A stretch of 64,000 nt of DNA, taken from Dactylorhiza incarnata (taxonomy: Eukaryota > Streptophyta > Magnoliopsida > Asparagales > Orchidaceae). Both the position numbers and the translations under genes were made by a program. A model generated the notes under the pieces. That model worked only from the letters and a program-made list of their open reading frames with translations, was not told the origin of the DNA and did no database searches. The stretch is from assembly GCA_033032865.1 (NCBI GenBank), contig JAWHQI010000019.1:16286001-16350000 (forward strand). Direction: 5' to 3'. This document shows, one piece after another, positions 47,756 to 58,619 of the stretch (position 1 is the stretch's first letter; each line of letters opens with the position of its first letter).

Positions 47756-47883
47756 TCTCCCCCTATTTGAGTTGGGATCCTAAGCCAAATTAAGACTAGG
47801 TGTTCTAACAGGGTAGACCTCCGGAAGTCCAAGATCAATTATAAGAGTTCGAAATTTAAATCAAAATTACGTTTTTTAAAATA
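47756..47883 (-). other. Polypurine tract and internal stub of element G
   Basis: The minus strand reads CTCAAATAGGGGGAGAT before the LTR. About 110 bp of interior remain before a different repeat begins. Confidence 0.65.
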
Positions 47884-48217
47884 CACTACAATAATCTGCA
47901 CCTATAGTAAGGACTAAATTGTAACGAAGAAGAAATTTGTTACTAATAACTACATTTGGTAACGAAATTTTTCTATCATTACAAAATATTAGTTTTTTGT
48001 AACAAGTATTTTATATTTTGTTACAATAACAAAATGTTTGTTACAGTAAGTGCAGGTATTTGTAACAAAACTAGTTTTACGTTATAAATTGTAAAATATC
48101 CTCACAATAAACAGCAATTGTAACAACACCTTGAAAGTATTTGTAATAACTAGAATTTCCTTATAATCAGTATTTTTTGTAACCAAAGTTTTGTTACAAT
48201 AAATATATTAAATTTTA
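47884..48217 (+). mobile_element. Probable CACTA transposon end with subterminal repeats
   Basis: CACTACAATAATCTGCACC resembles the CACTACAA terminus of plant CACTA elements. The next 330 bp contain many TTGTTACA/TGTAACAA motifs in both orientations, as in CACTA subterminal regions. No matching TTGTAGTG end or transposase is found in the window. Confidence 0.5.
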
Positions 48218-48470
48218 AAACATGAGCGCGCATTTTAGGCCCTAGAGCATATTTTTTTCGCCCAAGCAGGTGTTTTTCACCTGTGCGCGCATTTTTTGTG
48301 CAGTGGCCTGTTTTTGCACTAGCATGCATTTTTGCCCGGGCGCATTGTCTCCAAGGCGCACATTTTTTCCCGGGAGCTAGCATGTTTTCGCCCGAGAATG
48401 CATTTTCGAATCATCACTCATTCTCTCCCGAGTTCATTTTTTTCAGGCCGCATGTTTTTGACTGCGCACA
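48218..48470. repeat. Degenerate GCGCATTTTT array, left part
   Basis: The motif (G)CRCATTTTT recurs every 20-30 bp with variable GC-rich spacers. The last 183 bp (48288-48470) are repeated at 60202-60384 on the other side of element D. No gene is supported; open frames follow the repeat. Confidence 0.75.
48288..48470. repeat. 183-bp target duplication of element D, left copy
   Basis: Matches 60202-60384 without indels and with one difference that I can see (GAGAATGCAT here, GAGAACGCAT there). It ends exactly at the LTR start. Confidence 0.9.
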
Positions 48471-48725
48471 TGAAAGTATCTAGTTGCGGCCTAAATTACC
48501 TAGAGGGGGGGGGGGGGGGGGGTGAATAGGTGGATTCTATGTCTTAAAGCGGAATTAAAAAAAAAATTAACACAGAAAAGCAAACGAACAACCACAGCAC
48601 AGACACAAGGATTTTATAGAGGTTCCCCGATGTGGGTAGTCCTCTTTCCCGCCTCGCCTATCTAGCTCTTCGAGGCTAGACTCGGCTACTTCACCAAACT
48701 CAGATTATAACTAATCTTACACCTC

Positions 48726-48812
48726 GGAGTTAAAAACTCCTACAACTCGGAGTATAACAACTCCTACAACTCGGAGTAAAACAACTCCTACAACTCGGAG
48801 TATAACAACTCC
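48726..48812. repeat. Four tandem 24-bp stem-loop units in D LTR
   Basis: GGAGT, a 5-6 base loop, then ACTCC is repeated four times at a period of 24 bp, joined by TACAACTC. The array lies downstream of the TATA box in transcript sense, so it would be in the RNA leader. The same array is at 58865-58951. Confidence 0.9.
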
Positions 48813-49412
48813 TACAAAAGAAAATATAGGGAAACAAAATATTTCTTCTTAACCTCTAAAGAGATTAACTTCAGATCTTGAAAACAGAGTCTTCTTCTCG
48901 ACCTTGAAAGAAAGCTTGGCACTAGAAAGATGAGAAGAGAGAAGACTTGGCTAACCAGATCTGACCAGGCCCTTTGACTTGCTTGAAAGAAACTTCAATA
49001 AAGTGAGCAGCACTAAGATCAAAGGCCTTCTTCTGAGAAATCTCTAATCACCAAAGTTAGATCTCAGAATTCTTGTTCAGCAAAAGAGGAAGAGAAGAAG
49101 GACTTTTTGCTTTTTCTTTTCTGAACTGACGGCTGAAGAAAGTTTTTAGGTCGATTCTTTTTGATTTCTTGTTTTGCCCTAAAATAATGACTTATTTATA
49201 GGGAGGTCTTCAACGGCTCTTGCGACAAAGAAGGGAGAGGCGACACGTGTACTGATCATGTCGGCTAACCCTAATTTTTAAAAACGAAACGAGGATAAGA
49301 AATCCGTCTGTCCGCCATTCGTCGGGATTCATCGGGAGAACACGAGAGCATCCGACGAATTAACTTAGCTGCAGAGTTTTCCTCAGAACCTAGACAAGAT
49401 TGACCTCTGTCA

Positions 49413-49757
49413 GCATTCGTCGGGATTCGTCGGAATGACCCGAGTCATCTCGACGAATGGACTTGGCTTCAGAAAATTCTTCACAACCCAGCCAAAATGT
49501 CCTCTGTCAGCATTCGTCGGGATTCGTCGGAATGACCCGAGTCATCTCGACGAATGGACTTGGCTTCAGAAAATTCTTCACAACCCAGCCAAAATGTCCT
49601 CTGTCAGCATTCGTCGGGATTCGTCGGAATGACCCGAGTCATCTCGACGAATGGACTTGGCTTCAGAAAATTCTTCACAACCCAGCCAAAATGTCCTCTG
49701 TCAGCATTCGTCGGGATTCGTCGGAATGACCCGAGTCATCTCGACGAATGGACTTGG
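49413..49757. repeat. 97-bp tandem repeats in D 3' LTR (about 3.6 copies)
   Basis: Units start GCATTCGTCGGGATTCGTCG at 49413, 49510, 49607 and 49704 and are nearly identical. Each contains TTCGTCGG and TCTCGACGAA. They lie upstream of the TATA box in the element's sense. The copy in the other LTR is at 59551-59895. Confidence 0.95.
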
Positions 49758-50063
49758 CTAAAATTTTCTTTTCTTCTGAAACCCTGCTCCACTCCACAAC
49801 TTTGAACACCTTCTGTTATGAGTATATGAAGTGCACCCCAAAAGAGAGATTACACATGGACCAACACTTTGTTCTATACAATGAGGGATTACATTGTTTA
49901 GAACTGTGTTTGGTGATCCATTACAACCTGACTTTGGTGTGCACTTAGCGTTACGACCTGTCATAACACATCTAAACAAAAGTCATCAAATACAAATACA
50001 ATTCACTTTAGTTTACTAGGGGACATCTTCAAATCAAGGTGATTGTAGACACAATACCCAACA

Positions 50064-50079
50064 ATCTCCCCCTATTTGA
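50064..50079 (-). other. Polypurine tract of element D
   Basis: Minus strand TCAAATAGGGGGAGAT lies immediately before LTR start TGTTGGG. Confidence 0.92.
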
Positions 50080-50265
50080 AGATGTCATAACCCTAGGCAC
50101 TAACTTGAATTGCACAGAAAGAATACTAAATAAGAATGCAGAACCCAGGCAGTAATATATATAATGAAAAGAAGAGTAAGACTAAATGTTTTAGCTTAAA
50201 CACAAAAGAATTGAGTATATATATATATAAGCAAAGAAAACATCAAGATTCCAGATAAGCACAGC

Positions 50266-52754
50266 TTAATCATGACCTTTCCCTTTCATCTTTGCAACCA
50301 TTCTGTCCACTGCCTCAGTTTTCTTCTTCAGTTCTGAATCCATTCTCTCAAAAAATGCCTTTGGCTTAGGACAGTATTTGTCAGGAGCAGACTCTTTAGA
50401 TCCACCATTCTTGAAGTGAATTCTTCTTTCATTTGTCCTTTTCTCAAACTTGCTCCATTCTTCTGAACTATAGTGGTCACTGACCTTTTCATTCTGATTG
50501 CTGACTTTATCAAAAGCAGAGAGAATAATACTTTTGGAGATAGGGCTCCAGCTTTCTTGGAAGTTTCTAGGAGGAGGCCTATCAAAAACTCTCTGATCTT
50601 CTTAAATGGATTAGACTTCTTAGCAGGAGGCTTATCATCAAAAAGCTTCCTTTTTAAAGACTTCTCAGCAGGTTCAGCAAAATAGGAGCTGTCAGGATCT
50701 TGAACAAGGGATGGATCATCCCAAAATTCCTGATAAGATGAAGCAGGGATGACTTCATCAGCAAACACAGAGTCCTCAGCAGGATTTGGAGAGAAACTAG
50801 GAGCCCTGGGACCTGGAGCACTTGAGGAGGGAACAACAGGCCCTTTTTCCACAACAGCAAACCCAAGCATTTCAGCCACTTGCTTGAACAGCCAGCTTTG
50901 AGCTTCATGAGTATACCAATTTACATCCTTAACATTTTGTAAGATGTTTTCCTTGAGATCTTGCATTTGAGAAGCTACACTTTCATTTAATACATCCAAT
51001 TTGCTTGCATTTTCTTCTAACTTGGAGACCACACTCTCCTCCCCCTTTATGACATCTTCATGTAGGAGGGTATACAATCTTTTCAGCTGATTTTCAACTT
51101 GATCATCCAAGTAAGATATTCCTTGATCATGAGCAGAGCTGAGAGTAGAGATAGCAGAAGTCAGGTGCAACACATCTTCACTTACCTGATGCAGATTCTG
51201 GAGAGCATGCCCAACAGCTTTATTTGTATGATCCAAAGCTTTCCCTGCAGATAGCATCCAGGCTTCTTGATCAGTCTTGAATCTGCCCATATCATGCTTG
51301 ATCTCAGCCATGTCTTGCCTCAGAGAACTATCAACTGAGTCAATCTTCTTATAAACTTGCTTTATAGAGTGATCAAAGTGATCAGTCTGACTCTGTAGCA
51401 TCCCTGCTATGGACTTCAGCAAAGAAGAGTGAGAGCTATCACCAGTCTCACCCTCTTCAGGAGAAAGTTTTTCAGCTACAAAACTTGAGGAATGTGCTAA
51501 GTTGTCAAGCACAGTTGCTCTTGGAGAGGTGCTCCTAGCCACAAAAACTTCTGGAGGAGGCAAGAGCAGCAGAGGAGGAAGGACCTCAGAAGGAACAGAT
51601 TCAGCCATGAAGAGATCTTCCTGGACTTTCTCCCCCTCAGGCAGAGACAACTCCTTAGCCAACCTCAGCATGGCACCAAGGCTGCCCTGCTCCCCAGAAT
51701 CAGATTGCTCAAGAGGAGTGTCTGGCAAGATTTCATGATCTTCAGAAAGAGAGTCAACCATGGCAGGTGATCTCCTTGAATCTTCCAGCTGAGGAGCCTC
51801 AACAAACACAGCAGCAACCTCTGGACCTTCCAAGACAAGATCAGCAACACTAGGAGGAGCACCATCTGCAGCACCACTGCTTGCACCAATGTCTCTTGGG
51901 GTTGGAAACTCCCCCTCAACATGTGCAACTCTGACCTGTGCAGGAGCTGGATCAAGTCCACTCCCCCTGGAGGATTGCCCTGCTTCAGTGGACCTATGTT
52001 CATCAGGGAGAGGGGCCTCATCATCACTCAAAGGAGCCCTCACTCCAGCATTCCCTAATCCCTTGGGAATTACCCTTTCCCATTTGGTGAAAATGGAGGA
52101 ATTGATTTTCTTAGTGTGGTGGATGGGGGTACCTCTTCCAAGATTGAAAAATTCTGGATTGCCACTATGCAGAAGCAGACTGAGAATCCTTCCAAAATTT
52201 GGAGCAAGAAAGCTCTCTTTAATCTTCTCAAAGATGACTTCACCAAAATTGAAATTTTTTCGACAAATAATAGCGGTGTGAATTTTGAAAGCCTCTTCAG
52301 ATATGTAGTCGTGAGAACCTACCTTGCATAATAAAACTTTGCCTATAATATCAGACAGAAGCTTACCTCCTTCATTCATGAATTTTCTTCGGATTTTGGC
52401 GCTTTGATCAAGAATTCCACAAAATCTTCTGGCTCTGAAAATATCTTCAACAGACAACTCTTCAGATTCAACCATTGGCATCCTCAACGATCGGTTGATA
52501 CCACTAGCCTTCAAAGTTATTTTGCAGGATCGAATAGAGCTTTTGATCTTCTTACCTTGACCTGTGATTTTGGCATTTCGATAAAACTCCAGAATATCCT
52601 GTTCTAGAACTTTGGCCGGCTCTTCCAAGATGAAACTTAGCCCGGCGACATCAAGCATCATGATCACATTGCGAAACTCATCAGAAGCTGAGCGGAAGGC
52701 GCCTCTCACCAACTCTCCCCCTGAGTTCAAGCCACCGGAGGCTTTGGGCGCCAT
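50266..52754 (-). pseudogene. Element D accessory ORF (env-like position)
   Basis: From MAPKASGG at 52754 the frame is open for about 720 codons to a T-run near 50585. There a one-base indel shifts it, and the sensible frame ends at 50266 (MVAKMKGKGHD). Residues 1-260 align with the accessory protein of E (MAPK start, SDIIGKVLLCK, FTKWE). Residues 260-440 are acidic and Pro/Ser-rich, 450-640 look like coiled coil, and a basic KSLKRK...KPPAKK segment near residue 690 could be a nuclear signal. No signal peptide or transmembrane helix is visible, so it does not look like an envelope protein. SIRE-lineage elements often have an ORF here. Its role is unknown. Confidence 0.82.
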
Positions 52755-53081
52755 TGATGTCGTCGACGTCGAGGAAGAGAAACAGGGAAATCGCGACGGA
52801 GAAGACGAACGGACGGGTAGGGTTTCACGGAAGAGGAATTTGAGAAGACGAATCCTTCCGTGAAATCGAGATGTTTTCTTTTAATTTATATATATATATA
52901 TAAAAAAAATTTAAGTAGCGCGCGCACCTGTAGAGAAATGATTCCACGGAAGAGGAATTTGAGAGGAATAAATATCCAGGAGAAAAAAATTGTCCCGAGA
53001 ACACCCGTGAAACGTCATGAAATTTTCTGAGTTAATACGTGAAGTCTCGAGCAATTTCGTGAAATTTCAACAGTCCCGACT
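52755..53081 (-). promoter_or_regulatory. Pol-accessory spacer of D with TATA-like run
   Basis: The gap between the pol stop and the accessory ATG is 327 bp. A TATATATATATATAAATT-type run (52886-52908, minus strand) lies about 130-150 bp upstream of the ATG. Two copies of a CTCAAATTCCTCTTCCGTG motif flank it (about 52826-52844 and 52946-52964). CGTGAAATTTC motifs lie further upstream. This is consistent with a separate promoter for the accessory gene but not proven. Confidence 0.45.
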
Positions 53082-56000
53082 TCAAGATTCCTTGTTAAGC
53101 ATTCCAAGTTCCATTTTGAAGAAATTGAATTTGGTTTCGTCCAGAGGCTTCGTAAAAATATCTGCAATTTGTTTGTCAGTATTAACATATAACAAATTTA
53201 TGTCCTTACTCTCGACATGTTCTCGGATGAAGTGATAGCGAAGCTCAATATGCTTCGTTCTGCTGTGAGAGACGGGATTATTCGCTATGGCAATAGCACT
53301 TGAGGAGTCACAGAACATGGGGATTCCTGAGAGCATTACATTATAGTCCTCAAGCTGATTTTTCATCCACAAAAGTTGTGCGCAGCAACTGCCTGCAGAG
53401 ATATATTCCGATTCAGCAGTTGATATTGCAACGCAATTTTGCTTCTTGCTACTCCAGGAAATGAGCCTTTTTCCCAAGAACTGGCAAGTTCCCGAAGTGC
53501 TCTTCCTATCATCTTTGCTACCTGCAAAATCAGCGTCTGAAAAGCCAATTAGTTCAAAATCATTGCTTCTTGGGTACCATAAGCCGAGATTTGGTGTAGC
53601 CTTAAGGTATCTCAATATCCTCTTTGCAGCGGCATAATGAGATTCCTTACAGTTCACTTGATACCTGGCACATACACATGTTGAGAACATTATATCAGGT
53701 CTAGTAGCAGTGAGATAGAGCAAGGACCCAATTATGCTTCTGTACTTGGTTTCATCAAAAGGTTTCCCTTTCTCATCCTTGTCCAGAGACATACTTGAGC
53801 CCATTGGAGTCCTCATTGAGGTTGCACTCTCCATTCCAAATTTCTTAAGAAGCTCTTTAGTGAACTTTGTCTGAGAGATGAAGATTCCATCTTCAGCTTG
53901 GTGTACCTGGAGTCCTAAGAAATATTTCAGCTCTCCCATACTGCTCATTTCAAACTTACCTTGCATCAAGCTAGAAAACTTTTTGCAAAGTTTGTCATCA
54001 GTAGAGCCAAAGATAATATCGTCGACATAGATTTGCACCAGCAAAATCTCGCCTTTAACTTCCCTAAGAAACAATGTCTTGTCTATTGTTCCTCTTGTAA
54101 ATTTGTTCTCAAGAAGAAACTTAGACAATGTCTCATACCAGGCCCGGGGTGCCTGTTTGAGACCATACAAGGCTTTATGTAAATAAAATACATGATCAGG
54201 AAAGTTAGGATCGACAAAACCTGGAGGCTGAGCTACATACACTTCCTCTTTAAGGTCTCCATTCAGAAATGCGGACTTTACGTCCATCTGGAAAACCTTA
54301 AAGCCCTTATATGCAGCATAAGCCAGAAATAATCTGATGGCTTCAAGTCTTGCTACGGGTGCGAAGGTCTGATCAAAGTCAATCCCTTCTTCTTGCCTGT
54401 ATCCTTGAGCAACCAGTCTTGCTTTGTTCTTGGTGATGATGCCCTTTTCATCAAGCTTGTTTCGGAAGATCCATTTGGTTCCAATCACATTGTGCCCTTT
54501 AGGTCTAGGTACCAACTCCCAAACTTTACATCTTTTGAATTGGTTGAGCTCCTCTTGCATAGCAAGGATCCAAGAGGGATCGGTGTTTGCTTCTTCAAAC
54601 TTCTTCGGTTCAATCTGTGAAAGAAAACTTAAATGTAAAATTTCGTTAGTTGTACCTCTTCTAGTTAGAACTCTGCTTGAAGGATCTCCGATGATTTGAT
54701 CTGCTGGATGATCTCTCAAATGTCTGATCACTCCAAAATTTAGATGATTATGAGGTTCCTGTATTTCAGGTACATCTTCATCTACCTGAGGATCATCATC
54801 CTCACATGCTGAAGGGGCAATTACTTCAATAGATTGTGGAACGTCTTCCTTTACCACTTCTTCTAAGTGTAGATCTTTGAATCTTGCATCTGCATCTTCA
54901 ACAAAGACACTAGAAGAGCTGCTATGAAGCATACTCGTCTCATCAAATATAACATTAAGAGTTTCTTCTACAACCAGGGTTTTCTTGTTGAAGATCCTAT
55001 ATGCCTTACTATGGCTACTATAACCTACAAAAATACCTTCAAAACATTTTTCACTAAACTTAGTTTTATAATACTTTCCATTGTTAAGCACGAAGCATTT
55101 ACTGCCAAAGATTCTAAAATAAGACAGAGTTGGTTTCTTGCCTTTCAGAAGTTCATAGGGAGTCTTATGATGATTTTTGTTGATTAGTGCTCTGTTTTGC
55201 ACGTGGCAAGCAGTGTTGATACCTTCAGCCCAGAAGTACTCCGGTAGTGAAGAATCACTCAACATTGTCCTGCAAGCCTCTATGAGTGTTCTATTCTTTC
55301 TCTCGGCAACACCATTTTGCTGTGGAGTGCGGGGAGAGGAAAACTCATGAAAGATACCTTGACTTTCACAAAATTCAGTCATGGCCCCAGACTTGAATTC
55401 TGTGCCATGGTCACTTCTGATTTTGACCACAAGCATTCTAATTCATTCTGAATTTGCCTGACGAATGAGGTGAAAGAATCATAGGTGTCTGACTTGTGTT
55501 TTAGAAAGAATACCCAAGCAAAACGTGAGTAATCATCGACAATGACCAACGTATAAGACTTACCCCCTAAACTCCGAATTGGCATGGGACCAAATAAGTC
55601 CATGTGAAGTAGATATAAACATCTGGTAGAGTCTTTGCCAATAATGCTCTTAAAGCTAGCCCTCGTCTGCTTGCCCATTTGGCATGCGTGACAAGGTCTC
55701 TCTTTAAAGCACTTAACATCAGGAGCATCACGAACTAAGTCGTGAGAAAATAACATATTTATAGTTTTGAAATTTATATGTGCTAGTCTCTTGTGCCATT
55801 GGTCACAGAGAGATGCACTATCTTTTGCCAAAAAGCACACTGGTGTAGAAGTATCTAAACATAGAAAATTTAAACAAAAAATATTTCTACTCCGAGTGCC
55901 TGTTAAAATAGTTTCTGATTTATCAGACAGCTTTATCAGGCACTTGTCCTTGTAGAATTCTACCATATAGCCTTTGTCACAAAGTTGACTTATGCTAATG

Positions 56001-56233
56001 AGATTATGTTGTAATCCTTTAACATAAGCCACGTCTGTGAAGGAGACTGTACCATTTGTGATCTTACCGTAGCCTTTTGTGATTCCCCGATCAGATCCGC
56101 CAAAAATAACTTTTGGACCATCTTTCACGGGGATATACTCTTGTAGTAGGCTTCTTGTTCCGGTCATGTGCCGTGAACAACCACTGTCCAAGTACCAGAT
56201 TGGATTTGTATTGGCCTTTGGACATACCTGCAA
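53082..56233 (-). pseudogene. Element D pol (protease, integrase, RT, RNase H)
   Basis: The order is of the copia type. Protease YLDSGCSRHMTG is near the start. Integrase follows with an H...H...CHAC zinc-binding part, first Asp in MDLFGPM, then SDHGTEF and AERKNR with exactly 35 residues between Asp and Glu. RT follows with YVDDI at 54015-54029, then RNase H with SDADFAG, AESEY and CDSSSAI. A one-base deletion near 55435 between the first two integrase Asp codons is the only break. The frame differs from gag and has no upstream ATG, so expression would need bypass of the gag stop. Otherwise all key residues are present. Confidence 0.93.
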
Positions 56234-56240
56234 TCAATAA

Positions 56241-58541
56241 TCAATTGCCCTTAGGAACCCAAACTGATTTGGGTCCTTGGCTTCGTGTTAGATAACCACC
56301 ACTTGGAATGTTAACATTGCGAGGGGTCATTCTTGCATTGTTAATCCGTGGAGTCGAGACATTTCTCGGATTAAACCAACAGTCTATAGCAAAGTGACCA
56401 ATCTTGCCACAACACCAACAATCGAATCGATTGTACCTTCTCTTTGTCTCCTGTTTTGCCTTTTGAACGGGAGGTGCAACAGGAGTGACTTTCTTAGAGG
56501 AAGTCTTCTTAGAAGTGGGGGCCTCATGGTGACAGCACACACATGGCTCCAACTTCTTCTCAACAGGTTTGGGTGCAATCGTTCTAATTTTCGGTGCTTT
56601 CTTGTGAGCTGATCCGTGAACAAATGGACCATGATCTTTGAGGATTATTTCTTCATGAGGAGCTTTGAAGGGAGAGTTGTCAAAGTTTCGGGGAAAGCTC
56701 CATCCTTGATATCTATTACTAGGTTCAACATGTGTTGGCCTAGCAAAATGACCGTAGGATGAATCAAAGTCAAACGGATTTGATGGAAAAATGACCTTCC
56801 TAAATGAAGGTTGACTTTGATTGGCAGTTCCCTTTCCCTTCACGACTCTCTTTTCAGCAGCCTTACTACTTTCAGCCTTATGACCAATTCCACTACCCTT
56901 CGCAGGAGCAGAAAACGTATCAATGAATGGAAGAACAGTCTTAGGCTTGGAGAAGCTTTCTACGAGCTTCCTTTCCGCCTTCAACTTATTTTCTAGTTCA
57001 CTTATAGTTTTCTCCTTTAAGTTTAACAACTCAGTGGAGCTTTTCAGTTCGTCTTTCAAGAGTTGGATTTCATCTTTGAGGGGAGTTAATTGTTGAATTT
57101 CCTCCCTCAAAGCTAATTCCACTGTCTTGAGAGATTCAATTTCTTTTGACTTGGATTTGACGACCTTGCGGCACTTGTCAAATCCTTTCACAAGGGCTTC
57201 ATACTGAGTTATTAACTTAAAGTCCTCCTCTGAGGAGTAGCCCTCATTTGCTACGGATGCAGTCTCATCTTCAGAAGCAGACAGAGGGGTATGAGAGTTT
57301 ACCTTCCCCTTATGAGAGGAGTCGCCTGTTTCTTCGTCTAGATGAGCCATTAGCCCAAAGTAGGCTTCTTCATCTGAGCTTGACGCATCAGAGTCACTGT
57401 CGCTCAGAGTCTTGGCCTTCTTGGCGAGAAGACTCTTTTCTTTCTTCCTTCCTTTAAAAGATCTCTTTTCTTCCTTCTTTGATCCTTCTTTCTTCTTGTA
57501 TGGACACTCGGCAATTACGTGTCCTGGCTTATTGCAACAATAACAAATAATGTCATTAGAATCAAATTTGTTCGGTTTAGATTTATACCTGTCATTATTG
57601 TAGTCCTTTTTGTGATGATCCCCATCACGTCTTGATCTTCTGTGATCAAATGCAGTGGATTGCCCTCTCTTCTGCTTTCTTTTATTCAGAAGTCTTTTGA
57701 ATTGTTTGGAGAGAAGAGAAAATTCTCCATCAGACATCTCTGAACCTGATGGGCTAGCATCAGACTCATCCTCATCAGAAGATGGTCTCCTTACAAGTGG
57801 GAGAGCCTTGCACTTCCTTGAGCTTTCAGCTTTTAGGGCAGAGGACTTCTCCCTTCCAGAGGCTCTGACCCCCTCTTCTTCAGCTTTGCGGGAATTTAGC
57901 TTCAACTCATGGGACAGGAGCTTACCAAACAACATTTGTGGCTCCGTGGTTCCGAGCTTTCCGAATTCTCTGATTGCTATAACCTTGGTATCCCATTCTT
58001 TCGTCAGGGATCTCAAAAATTTGTCATTTAGTTCGCCAGTTGTGAATTCTCTATCATAGTTCCTAAGGCCATTTACGATCTTGAAGAACTTCTCGTAGGT
58101 GTCAGAAATGGAGTCTCTTGGATCTTGCTTGAATGCTTCATATTCTTGGTTCAGCAATGATCTTCGGTCATCCCTCACTTCTTCGGTCCCTTCCATCAGA
58201 ACGACTAGTGAGTCCCACATCTCTTTAGCAGATTTGCAGTGAAGCAGATTTTGCAACATTGAATCATCAACTGCACCTGCTATGATATTTTTTGCTTTCT
58301 TGTCTAGGGCCACTAGAGCGATCTCATCTTTGTTCAGTTCCAACATCTTCTTTGGGATCATGATGGTGGAGTTTATTGAAGATGGTTTCATCGGAATATG
58401 GGGACCTTCTTCCACGATCTGAAAGATTCTTGGGTCAGCAGCTTCCATGTAGAATCTTACTCTTTCCTTCCACATAGGAAAGTTCTCTTTGGTGCAAACT
58501 GGCAACTTGACGGAGTCCTTGGTCTTATCCATTCCAGACAA
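56241..58541 (-). CDS. gag: Element D Gag polyprotein
   Basis: An uninterrupted 766-residue frame starts MSGMDKTKD at 58541, 66 bases after the primer site. Residues 1-200 form a copia Gag domain (DUF4219/UBN2 pattern: FPMWKERVRFYM, KEMWDSLVVLMEG, NDKFLRSL). An acidic Ser-rich part follows. A zinc knuckle CX2CX4HX4C has its ligands at C333, C336, H341 and C346. A coiled-coil-like segment lies at about 455-545, and a second knuckle (CWCCGKIGHFAIDC) near 708-721. The C-terminus SVWVPKGN is characteristic of SIRE Gag. It packages the element RNA into cytoplasmic particles. No break is seen in this copy. Confidence 0.95.
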   Translation of the reverse strand: MSGMDKTKDSVKLPVCTKENFPMWKERVRFYMEAADPRIFQIVEEGPHIPMKPSSINSTIMIPKKMLELNKDEIALVALDKKAKNIIAGAVDDSMLQNLLHCKSAKEMWDSLVVLMEGTEEVRDDRRSLLNQEYEAFKQDPRDSISDTYEKFFKIVNGLRNYDREFTTGELNDKFLRSLTKEWDTKVIAIREFGKLGTTEPQMLFGKLLSHELKLNSRKAEEEGVRASGREKSSALKAESSRKCKALPLVRRPSSDEDESDASPSGSEMSDGEFSLLSKQFKRLLNKRKQKRGQSTAFDHRRSRRDGDHHKKDYNNDRYKSKPNKFDSNDIICYCCNKPGHVIAECPYKKKEGSKKEEKRSFKGRKKEKSLLAKKAKTLSDSDSDASSSDEEAYFGLMAHLDEETGDSSHKGKVNSHTPLSASEDETASVANEGYSSEEDFKLITQYEALVKGFDKCRKVVKSKSKEIESLKTVELALREEIQQLTPLKDEIQLLKDELKSSTELLNLKEKTISELENKLKAERKLVESFSKPKTVLPFIDTFSAPAKGSGIGHKAESSKAAEKRVVKGKGTANQSQPSFRKVIFPSNPFDFDSSYGHFARPTHVEPSNRYQGWSFPRNFDNSPFKAPHEEIILKDHGPFVHGSAHKKAPKIRTIAPKPVEKKLEPCVCCHHEAPTSKKTSSKKVTPVAPPVQKAKQETKRRYNRFDCWCCGKIGHFAIDCWFNPRNVSTPRINNARMTPRNVNIPSGGYLTRSQGPKSVWVPKGN

Positions 58542-58606
58542 GTTTGCTTTAGCAACTAGATGAGGAGATCTTGTTCAAGGTGTTAGCCTTATAGCGAACA
58601 ACCTCC

Positions 58607-58617
58607 CTCTGATACCA
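58607..58617 (-). other. Primer-binding site of element D (initiator tRNA-Met)
   Basis: Minus strand TGGTATCAGAG lies two bases inside the 5' LTR. Confidence 0.94.
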
Positions 58618-58619
58618 AT

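Larger units (their letters stand above)
48471..50063 (-). repeat. Element D 3' LTR
   Basis: Plus strand TGAAAGTATC to ACCCAACA. It contains a G-run at about 48513-48531, four tandem stem-loops (48726-48812), a TATA box read on the minus strand as TATAAATAAG (49191-49200), and four 97-bp repeats (49413-49757). Confidence 0.96.

Noticed and set aside
49413..49757. CRISPR-like repeat array
   Set aside because: The units are contiguous 97-bp tandem copies without unique spacers, inside a plant LTR.
49457..49805. Overlapping open frames of 65-90 codons in the D LTR repeats
   Set aside because: The repeat unit is 97 bp, so the same DNA is read in successive frames. The frames merely lack stops, and the proteins are shifted copies of each other.
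50266..52754. Retroviral envelope gene
   Set aside because: The position downstream of pol fits the 'env-like' label, but no signal peptide, cleavage site or transmembrane segment is visible. I keep it as an accessory ORF.
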